Assembly: GCA_013138735.1 (NCBI GenBank) | Contig: WTCE01000005.1 | Span: 62,001-126,000, forward strand | Length of the DNA stretch: 64,000 nucleotides | Direction: 5' to 3' | Source: Crocinitomix sp. | Lineage (GTDB): Bacteria; Bacteroidota; Bacteroidia; Flavobacteriales_D; Crocinitomicaceae | Shown: positions 29,101 to 36,170 of the stretch, piece by piece | Position numbering within the stretch: position 1 is the first letter of the stretch | How the letters are laid out: every line of letters starts with the position of its first letter | Notes under the pieces: generated by a model | What the model saw: the letters and a program-made list of their open reading frames with translations, nothing else | Told to the model about the DNA's origin: nothing | The model's database searches: none | Program-made: the position numbers and the translations under genes

Positions 29101-29819
29101 ATTTCTTGATCTGGTCCATCATCAAATTCGTCAAACTGCGTTATAACCTGATTGACTTGAATTTTATCCTCCTCGAAACTAATCGTTGTTGTACCGTCTT
29201 CATACACAAGGCCGATATTGTAATCAAATTTACCATCATCATTTTCGACTCCATTTAAATTTAAAAGAACCTCAGATTGATGTCCAATAAATTTAAAATG
29301 CATTGAATCGAACGCGCCATTCGCTAATTTTTGAGCATGTGGTGCGGCATGATATAACCCCTTCAATTTCATGGTAACTAGCTGTTCGTCAAGATGGTAT
29401 AAAAATGGCGCATCAATCGTAGGTTCATCACCGAGGTCAAAGACATCTTTGTATAAAAGCAAAATATCTTCAAAAATAGCATCAAATTTATGTACTGAGG
29501 AAAATTCGTTTAGTTCCTTTTGGTTTGTAAATATATCAGAAAGAACAAACAAGGCAGCATCAGGGTCTTCACTAAAACCAACAATCAACATGGCCGTTTT
29601 TAAAATGCTAAATGCCTCAGCTAATCCAGGGTTATCAATCTTCGTATCAATATTGACTGAAATGTTGCGCTTATTCGCTTTAACATAGAAATCGCATAAA
29701 AGCGTACTGCGTGTTAATAACTCACTATGTAATGCGGAAGAAAAGTGCTCGTTGGCCAAATATTCCGCATTTGACTTTGAAAAGGTTCCAATACTATTTT
29801 TTGATAAAAAAATTGCCAT
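26175..29819 (-). CDS. Giant cluster protein E (1214 aa) with LysM-like segment
   Basis: No signal peptide is present. A LysM-like motif lies at about 287-335 (VYYKIQPGDTFSSIINDQYY), with the YxIQPGDTxxxI core of the family, which usually binds peptidoglycan or chitin. Residues ~470-525 are strongly amphipathic helix. From about 525 on, the protein has several Gly-rich, hydrophobic beta-like stretches (YLDAGVGVSYGYYS, ALLAALGACLGPFGTIATGL, WSGSLAGGAKVRLMFRIG) of a kind seen in membrane-contacting proteins. LysM in a protein with no export signal recalls LysM proteins of phage-tail-like particles, but no tail, sheath or baseplate gene is present, so that remains a guess. It sits 10 bases after gene F and 5 bases before the lipoprotein gene. 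Confidence 0.8.
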   Translation of the reverse strand: MAIFLSKNSIGTFSKSNAEYLANEHFSSALHSELLTRSTLLCDFYVKANKRNISVNIDTKIDNPGLAEAFSILKTAMLIVGFSEDPDAALFVLSDIFTNQKELNEFSSVHKFDAIFEDILLLYKDVFDLGDEPTIDAPFLYHLDEQLVTMKLKGLYHAAPHAQKLANGAFDSMHFKFIGHQSEVLLNLNGVENDDGKFDYNIGLVYEDGTTTISFEEDKIQVNQVITQFDEFDDGPDQEIFIIDNKTAVELSNIDPEIKFYSPAGVIASEHVETIADNAQMGQSEDFVYYKIQPGDTFSSIINDQYYSDEDLVINDIDGNYIMSFPAQSMFSPGSRNQDVKLKFYLNYVYYYNVSKSEDAFIENGIATEPSSHLTEEQLDDFYNFSIAPDIDNPETLLTNTERFINYKSTVNPGSEVIFDALGLETFYTLTPGSIIKLPNRQSADSFFNHINFRPEVMLEELADKYAYVEEGFFEGILAGIDEAIDLLVELYEETKAWLKEVWRSIVQFFKDVYNYAIETLTRTWIRGVGGYIDAALGITWGIPIATDFEVYMRMYRKVTNIDELVLVLFKSGEFKGYLDAGVGVSYGYYSANGGSKRSKNGAQAVAGIEAGIKLYGSEQYEFPIRPEETALLAALGACLGPFGTIATGLASYLLGYNIDPAQYLVKSNYSFSLFFAAYAAGSLGGANTDSDINDGNKKLKYDKNKGNSDRNDVSKGWMSSESIWDKVISGIGVLAEGELELGYSYNYSAKYDNKPMVHSIDARVPSEVETENNYFAKGKLNVGPMGGFLQRLLVNSTIGNFLSALNFDKGVSFAVVNRVTRNGSVAEFELDNILVNFPDISGYSIESHNGNIKYVSKNVETEWRFNLDTGDYEGFLTPGSTSYLTLNTFELSTTTFAEDFEFSDIPFVIGLFKNVGFKHSSAIGLATGSAYRIAENIIDIDASGFEHRKNLLKKNSTATKGIELGVGIGGEIEFDLEEIFSTIMFYFKRAMLFINKSPEFKNQIILIIHNLQNEWQKDELFYTDEDGEEVTDPKSRNNILFTKTMEYLEDASRPYLSDITFDKIAAAFVNMVGMVFHIDELLNPPKIQEVGQALVNKFDRYTGVPDILKICSQVLDSIKTNLFVEASAGVTKGWSGSLAGGAKVRLMFRIGLGFILRFDIVEDGKLTIQYPDGIVPDGFEDFYVNVMKDIKAEIDRVGAGIEDIFLNFIDPVE

Positions 29820-29829
29820 AATAAGTTTT

Positions 29830-31896
29830 TTAGCTAGAATGGACAGCCGCAGAAATTACTATTTCTGATCCGTCAATTAGTTCAACATTAATAGGGTGTC
29901 CCATAAGGGTGATGAATTCTGAGTTCAATTCGCCAGCAACCATTGGCAGGCAAACCCTAATTTTGCTTTGATGTAATAATTGGGTAAATGTCCTGTAACT
30001 TTCAACATCTACTTCACAAACATACATTGGATGAATGGTTAAGTATGCATTGTCTATGATTACCTCCTCAGTAAGCGCAGTCATTGCATCATATTCTTCG
30101 TGGGTAAATGAAATACTATTAAATTCATTCGTTAATTTTTCATACCCCTCAGTCGAGTTCTGGGTAGTAACCATTAAAAAGTTAAAGTCTACGTCTTCAA
30201 TAAATGGGCCTTCTAATTTCTCCGGGGAGATATTATTATTGCTAAATAGTGAGTTTTCATGGTTAAATATTTGTTCTAAAAAACCAACATTTTTTGTCAT
30301 TGGATCATGATCTAGATCATCATCTAGTCCCCAATTATAAGCCATTTCTTGAAGCGATAAATTTGATTTTTGAATAAGATTAGGCCTTGTGCTGAATACC
30401 ACTTCTTCTTTCATTGAAAAATAAGTAACATTGTGCTTATCCAATGCTATGTTGATTGAAGTGGTATAAAAATCACCATTTTGATTGTCATATTGTAATG
30501 GGGCAAAAAGAGAACTAATTTTTCTAATCATAAAGGTGCCATCCTCGATATCCGAATAATCATAAAGCATGTTTACATTTAGTGGAATAAAAGATTTTAA
30601 AAAGTTATTTGACAATGTGAAGTAATCTTTGTCGTCTCTGTTTAATTTTAGAAGAAAATAACTTGATTTTAACTTTCCGCTATCATCCGAAAGTAACTCT
30701 AAGGTTATCGGTTCTGATTTCCTCAAAGAAACTAAACCATCAACTTTTTTCTCGTTCAACAAAAAATGATATTTGGATTTATGACCGCTTTTAGGGCTCC
30801 CATTTTTTGTGTATACACTTAATATATTAGTTGCACTAGGTCTACCCGCAATTATCGGAATTTGAATTTGAATTCCTAAATCATCATCTGGTTCGGTGAT
30901 ATTGTTTAAGACACCGATTGGCCATTTGTCATAGTAGTTCAATTCAGTATAAACTAAATTTCCATCTTCATCAGTTTCAGAAATGCTATAATTTATTTCA
31001 TCATTAGTTTTAAAGTAGTGGTTATAAGAAAACCCCCAATTATCTCGCAGATCAATATAAATCTTGTTCCTATTTATAAATTTATTTAAATAAGTCTCTG
31101 TTAAGTCTTCTTCTTCGAAAAAAGCGATTGAACCATTTTGATTTTCAATACAGCCATAGTAGGCGACAATATCTACGAAACCTAATATTTTTTCCCTATT
31201 TTGACGGTCATTAAATTGATCAATCAATTGTTCTTTATTTGAAAGGTCCTCATCTAATTCAAATTGAGGAAAGGATAAGATACTTGCATTTTTATCTCTA
31301 AAATCAGCAACTGTCAGTTCATGCTGAAACCCGTCAAGCACAACTTCAACTGCGCACTCACTTGCAGAATCAAACATTCCAAGTTCACATCCCTTTGTTA
31401 CAACCAAAGGGGTGAATTTACTGCTATCAATAAAATATGCTTTTAAGTATTCATCTTCAGAAAGTGATTCAAACCCTAAAATATTTTTTTCAGGAGAAAG
31501 GTCAGTCATATCTATTTCGTTGATGGAGTCCATTTGATTTTTTACAACCTGAAGTAGGTTCGGATGTTCAATTTCGCCAGGTTCTTTAATAAAGTCGTCT
31601 GTTAAGACTGAATTTCTTCTTATACCTCTATAAATAAAATACTTTACAGGGATTCCCCACTTTATTGTGTTTTCTAGCGGATACAATGCGATAGTTAATA
31701 AATTCGCATCTTCGCTATCCTCTGAAATTAGGATGAATGCCTTTGTTATCGCAAAAGCTTTCGCATTACTAGAAAATGTAAACCTATTTTCAACAAGGTA
31801 ACGATCATTTAAGCCTTCCGGTGTTATCTCACCATAAGCCATCTCAGAAGATTGTATGTTCAATTTATCTGGTTCTGTAAAGAAAGATATACTCAT
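29830..31896 (-). CDS. Cluster protein F (~688 aa), unknown function; first gene of operon
   Basis: The frame could begin 17 codons earlier, at 31947, but that extension is cysteine-rich and implausible. The ATG at 31896 (MSISFFTEPDKL) follows an A/T-rich leader of the kind used in this phylum. The N-terminal part has a patterned block (LNDRYLVENRFTFSSNAKAF and KWGIPVKYFIYRGIRRNSVL) that I associate with unnamed Bacteroidota proteins. The rest is acidic and beta-rich, with no catalytic signature and no signal peptide. It heads the cluster in transcription order; the next gene begins 10 bases after its stop. The function is unknown. Confidence 0.75.
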   Translation of the reverse strand: MSISFFTEPDKLNIQSSEMAYGEITPEGLNDRYLVENRFTFSSNAKAFAITKAFILISEDSEDANLLTIALYPLENTIKWGIPVKYFIYRGIRRNSVLTDDFIKEPGEIEHPNLLQVVKNQMDSINEIDMTDLSPEKNILGFESLSEDEYLKAYFIDSSKFTPLVVTKGCELGMFDSASECAVEVVLDGFQHELTVADFRDKNASILSFPQFELDEDLSNKEQLIDQFNDRQNREKILGFVDIVAYYGCIENQNGSIAFFEEEDLTETYLNKFINRNKIYIDLRDNWGFSYNHYFKTNDEINYSISETDEDGNLVYTELNYYDKWPIGVLNNITEPDDDLGIQIQIPIIAGRPSATNILSVYTKNGSPKSGHKSKYHFLLNEKKVDGLVSLRKSEPITLELLSDDSGKLKSSYFLLKLNRDDKDYFTLSNNFLKSFIPLNVNMLYDYSDIEDGTFMIRKISSLFAPLQYDNQNGDFYTTSINIALDKHNVTYFSMKEEVVFSTRPNLIQKSNLSLQEMAYNWGLDDDLDHDPMTKNVGFLEQIFNHENSLFSNNNISPEKLEGPFIEDVDFNFLMVTTQNSTEGYEKLTNEFNSISFTHEEYDAMTALTEEVIIDNAYLTIHPMYVCEVDVESYRTFTQLLHQSKIRVCLPMVAGELNSEFITLMGHPINVELIDGSEIVISAAVHSS

Positions 31897-32303
31897 AAAA
31901 TATTTAATAATGTTTAAACAACAAGGGTCATTTTTTGGGCACAACATAGCTAAAGCATGCTGAGGGGGATACCGAGAAAATTTTCAAATAATGGGTGAAA
32001 TAAATTCAGACACTATTAGGTTAACGACTTTGTTATTGTTAGTAACGCAAATAAGATAGAAAGATTACAGCGATTAACAATAAAAAAAATCCGCGATTGG
32101 TGAATTTTATTTTTTGAAATGATAAAAATGCTTATTTAACAGGAGTTTTGAGCGGTGTTAATTTTATGTTAAAAAAGTGTAAAAAATAAATTGATGTGGC
32201 TTTTTTGATTGATTTGGAGTTTTTTAGAAAGTAGTTTTACAACATAAAATGTTCAACAGAATTCATTGAAATTCAACATATTATTTTCAGGAAGAACATT
32301 TTT
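31897..32303. other. Intergenic region upstream of the giant-protein cluster
   Basis: No gene is supported in these 407 bases. The region is A/T-rich and must hold the cluster promoter, but no TAnnTTTG element was found on the minus strand near 31896. No clear terminator follows the SBBP frame that ends at 32304. T-rich tracts lie around 32195-32230. Confidence 0.5.
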
Positions 32304-34352
32304 TTACTCGATCACCAACTTAAATTGGCCGCGATTTTCTGCAGCTATTACATCCACAAAATAAAGGCCATGTTCAACAGCTAATTCAAATGCGTGTAGT
32401 CCTCCATTTAGGTTGTTAGCAGTATAGACCAAATCACCGTTAATCGAATAAATACGCATAGAAATCACCTGCGTTTCTCCTAAATCAATATAAAATTGAC
32501 CATTGCTTGGGTTTGGATAAACCTTTACGTCTAATAGGCCCGAACTTTCATTAATTCCGACTCCATCAATCGCCACGCATTCAGAAGTGTCTGTACAATC
32601 GTCTAGGGTGATTTTAACGGCATAATCACCGTCACCCGTAGGTGTATAACTCGCGCTTGTTTCTCCATCAATTTCTGAATAGTCATCATTACAATCCAAC
32701 CATTGGTAGCTTGCTCCTGTTGCATTGGATGTGATTACGCCACCTAGGGCGGTTGTTGTTATATCAACTTCGTTAATTGTTAAATCAAGTGTAACAACGC
32801 TATCACAACCGTCAATATTAAGTAATGTTTGCGTGGCCGAGTTATTGTCTTCATAATAGGTTATACCGTTAGACCAAGTGTATGAGATGCAAGAGGTGAT
32901 TTCATCAGTTACGTCGTTTGGTGAGCAAGCGTTTAGTTTTAGGATGAAGATGTCTCCACTGCCCTCTGATTCTAGATTAGATTCAGCGTCACCAAAGTTG
33001 AAATCAACAATTTCTTCGAATCTTCCAATAAGATAAATGTCTCCTTCTGAATCAAGTTGAATAGTGGAGCCCTGGTCTGTATCTGTTCCTCCGATTGATT
33101 TCGCCCAAATAAATTCACCTTCAGTATCCAGTTTTTGAATGAAAATATCAGAACTGCCTAAAACAGTCAAATTAAAAATTCCCGCATTTGGGTTAAAATC
33201 GACAGTCTCTTGAAAGTATCCGGTTGTGTAAACGTTATTTAATTCGTCAAGAGCAATTCCAAAACCGATTTCACCTTCATCTCCTCCGAAAGATTTCGCC
33301 CATTGGTAATTACCATCAGTATCCAATTTTTGAACGTAGGAATCATTAGATCCTAATGAAGTTAAAAGATTAGTTCCAATACCTGGATTAAAATCCACTT
33401 CCGACATAAAGAAACCCGTGGAATATACGTTCCCGTCCAGGTCTACAGTCGAAGAATAAACAATGTCTTGATCTGCACCACCAATTTGTATCGCCCACTG
33501 AAAACTTCCATCTGAATTTAACTTTTCAATATAACCGTCAGTCGATCCAGAAGAATTCATTATAAATATCCCAATACCTGGATCCATATCAATCGATCCT
33601 TCGAAGCTTCCTGACAAGTATAAGTTTCCTGTAATATCTGCTGTCAGAGATTCCACATTGTCTTCCGCTTCTCACCCAAATGATCGGGCCCAAATGAAAT
33701 CGCCATCACTATTTAGTTTTTGAATAAAAACATCTTTTTCTCCACTTGCAGTTATATCAAAAATGCTTGGACCAGGATCAAAATCTACTGTACCATTGTA
33801 AAAACCTGAAATATAAACGTTATCTGCATCATCTGTGATGATACTCTTTCCATTATCTTCCAAAGCATCTCCAGTAGTTCTTACCCACAAGAAATTACCG
33901 TCTGTATCTAACTTTAAGGTGAAAGAGTCCTCCCCACCAACGGCGGTCATTTCTTGCACAGCATCACTAGGATCAAAATCAACGGTTCCCTGAAAATAAC
34001 CGGTTATATAGACATAGCCTGCTTCCGTGACAGCAATATTTAATCCCTCTTCATTTCCAACGCTTCCAATTGCCACTGCCCATTCAAAATCTCCGTCATT
34101 ACTGATTTTAGTAATATAACAATCAATTCCACCAACAGGTGCAAGTTCATAAACACTTGGCCCTGGATCAAAATCAATTTCACTAATAAACCAACCGGTT
34201 ATATAGCTGTTGCCTTCGTCATCAACATCCATATCGCGATTACCTTCCACTGTGCTCGAACCGAATGACACCGCCCAATCAAAAGCAGCTTCTTGCGAAA
34301 AAGAGCTTATTATAAAAAAAAGTCCCAGAATTGATGATAAGATACATTTCAT
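32304..34352 (-). pseudogene. SBBP/T9SS protein interrupted by an in-frame TGA
   Basis: Two adjacent frames in the same phase together make one protein of about 682 codons. The 5' part runs from ATG 34352 (MKCILSSILGLFFIISSFSQ, a signal peptide like that of the intact paralog) to a TGA at 33672-33674. The 3' part continues in the same frame to 32304. The intact paralog has GG (WAKSVGGESEDKV) where this copy has G-stop (WARSFG*EAEDNV), so one GGA-to-TGA change explains the break. The 3' part retains SBBP repeats, the cysteine-containing Ig-like region and the T9SS end (VYPNPSNGQFYIDLG). Without readthrough, the product would lack its sorting domain. A sequencing error is the main alternative. 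Confidence 0.8.
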
Positions 34353-34624
34353 ATCAAAAAAAATTTGATTCAATGCGCTAAATATTTGCAAGTAGAGAGC
34401 AACGCATTAGGTTAATTACTCGAACCAAGTTACGAAAACTTATCTACATCTCAATATGTCCTCTCACATTCTCAAAAAAAAGAATCTGCAATAAATCTCC
34501 CCTTCAATCTTAAAATAAAGCAATTCAGAAACCCCATTATCGCCCACTAAACGTCACTACTTTAAATAATCCAAAATATTCACAATTGTCCCTCCCAACT
34601 CATCCCAAATTTCAATAAATTCAT

Positions 34625-34632
34625 TAGTTTTG
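34625..34632 (+). promoter_or_regulatory. Candidate -7 element for the ECF sigma operon
   Basis: TAGTTTTG fits TAnnTTTG and lies 14 bases before the sigma-factor ATG. No good -33 partner is seen at the standard distance, so confidence is low. Confidence 0.3.
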
Positions 34633-34646
34633 ATCACCCGTAGTTA

Positions 34647-35183
34647 ATGACAAAAGAAGCTTACAATAAATTATTTGAAGAATCATACAGTTCGCTGTGT
34701 AATTACGCCTATGCCATAGTTAAGGATTATGATGAGGCGGAAGATATTGTGCAAGGCGTTTTTGTCAACTTTTGGAATAACGAGAAAAAAGCCGAGATAG
34801 AGGAAAAGGCCAAACAATATTTGGTACGTTCAGTAAAGTTTAAGTGCATTGATTATCAGCGCAAGGAAATTGTCAAACGAAAGTATGAGAAAGAAACCTT
34901 GCATGTTCAAGATGCAATTGTGCAAGAACCGTATGATGAAAATGCCGAAACTGGAATGAAAGATGCCTTGATGTTGGCCATTTCAGAATTACCTGAAAAA
35001 ACGCGAGATGTTTTTATGCTCAGCAAATTGGACGGATTGAGTTATAAGGAAATTGCAGCACATTTCGATATTTCTCCGAAAACGGTAGAAAATCAAATGG
35101 GAAGAGCTTTTAGGCACTTACGCGAAAAGCTGCATGTATACAAGGATTTACTTATTTTATTGTTTTTTTTAATAATTGAGTAG
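34647..35183 (+). CDS. ECF RNA polymerase sigma factor (FecI-like)
   Basis: The 178-residue protein has sigma-2 at the N-terminus (YAIVKDYDEAEDIVQGVFVNFW) and sigma-4 near 105-160 (LPEKTRDVFMLSKLDGLSYK, then a helix-turn-helix in EIAAHFDISPKTVENQMGRA). The hydrophobic end LLILLFFLIIE is common in Bacteroidota FecI-type factors. It directs polymerase to the promoters of its cognate uptake operon. It is followed 33 bases later by a FecR anti-sigma gene and then by a TonB receptor with an STN domain, the standard cell-surface signalling arrangement. Confidence 0.93.
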   Translation: MTKEAYNKLFEESYSSLCNYAYAIVKDYDEAEDIVQGVFVNFWNNEKKAEIEEKAKQYLVRSVKFKCIDYQRKEIVKRKYEKETLHVQDAIVQEPYDENAETGMKDALMLAISELPEKTRDVFMLSKLDGLSYKEIAAHFDISPKTVENQMGRAFRHLREKLHVYKDLLILLFFLIIE

Positions 35184-35216
35184 GGGGATATTGCACACTG
35201 TGCGACAATAAGACAA

Positions 35217-36164
35217 ATGAAGGATATAAACGACATATTAGCAAAGCACTTTTCAGGTGAAGCCAATGCGGAAGAAACGCAATTGGCCGAAGAGTGGAAG
35301 TTGCAGTATGCAGAAGAATACGCCGTAATGGCTGAAGCCTGGCAAACTGCCGACAAAAACTTATTAGAAGGGCTTGAATTTAAAACTTTTGACTCTAAAG
35401 CCGCTTGGACAAAAGTGGATGGACAATTAGTTGATGAGAAAGAGATTAAGGTCATTAAAATGACTTTTTATAAGCGTGTTGCTGCGGCTTGTGCTATTTT
35501 ATTAGTAGGCTTTGCAGGGTTTTGGTTACTGAATCAGGGTCCAACATTTAATACGCTTGCCAATGAAGACAATGCGCCAAAAGAAATGTCATTGCCTGAT
35601 GGATCAACTGTTTGGTTGGCCGCCAATTCAACATTAGATTATCAAGAAGATTTTGAAAATGAGAGAAATCTTAAATTAAAAGGTGAGGCATTTTTTGAAG
35701 TAGCACGAGACGAAGCACATCCGTTTATTATTACAACTGAATTTGGAGAAATTGAGGTTTTAGGAACCGCTTTTAACGTTAATGTTACTGAAAAAGGAAC
35801 TGAAGTTGGTGTAGATCATGGACGTGTTGCTGTGCGGAACGAAAATGGTGAAGAAGAATTAACCGTAGGAGAATTTGCCGTGGCAAATACTGAAGGAGTT
35901 TCAGAAATTGCGAATCCTGATGTGAATTATAATTCTTGGAAAACGGGAATTTTTAATTTTGAAAATATGTCCTTAAATAATGTTGTTGCTTTATTGAACA
36001 AACATTATGCAACCAAAGTTGAACTGGTTTCATCAGATAAAGGTGAGAGTGAAGTGCTGAATGGCACATTTGCTGAGGCACCAATCGAGGAAATAATTGA
36101 TTTTATTGAGTTAACTTGTGGTGTTAAAGCTGAATATGGCGACGACCTGATTCGATTAAAATAA
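35217..36164 (+). CDS. FecR family anti-sigma factor with DUF4974
   Basis: The 315-residue inner-membrane regulator has a cytoplasmic N-terminus of about 85 residues that should hold the sigma factor, one membrane helix near 86-104, a periplasmic FecR domain (SLPDGSTVWLAANSTLDY to GHGRVAVRN-like sequence, ~122-220) and a C-terminal DUF4974 segment (GIFNFENMSLNNVVALLNKH onward). It transmits the receptor-occupied signal to the upstream sigma factor. The TonB receptor gene starts 6 bases after its stop. Confidence 0.93.
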   Translation: MKDINDILAKHFSGEANAEETQLAEEWKLQYAEEYAVMAEAWQTADKNLLEGLEFKTFDSKAAWTKVDGQLVDEKEIKVIKMTFYKRVAAACAILLVGFAGFWLLNQGPTFNTLANEDNAPKEMSLPDGSTVWLAANSTLDYQEDFENERNLKLKGEAFFEVARDEAHPFIITTEFGEIEVLGTAFNVNVTEKGTEVGVDHGRVAVRNENGEEELTVGEFAVANTEGVSEIANPDVNYNSWKTGIFNFENMSLNNVVALLNKHYATKVELVSSDKGESEVLNGTFAEAPIEEIIDFIELTCGVKAEYGDDLIRLK

Positions 36165-36170
36165 ACTTCA

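Noticed and set aside
9069-31896. Reading the giant cluster as a phage-tail-like or type VI injection system
   Set aside because: A LysM-like segment and signal-less giants are suggestive, but no sheath, tube, baseplate spike, terminal ATPase or tape-measure protein can be recognised, so the assignment is not supported.
31960-31976. AGGGGGATA string resembling the spacer between the sigma and FecR genes (35183-35193)
   Set aside because: The match is short and on the strand opposite to the cluster genes, so a regulatory relation is not credible.
33672-33674. TGA recoding as an amino acid
   Set aside because: Other intact genes here end in TGA (for example at 4480-4482 and 62208-62210), and no selenocysteine insertion element is visible, so a nonsense change or sequencing error is simpler.
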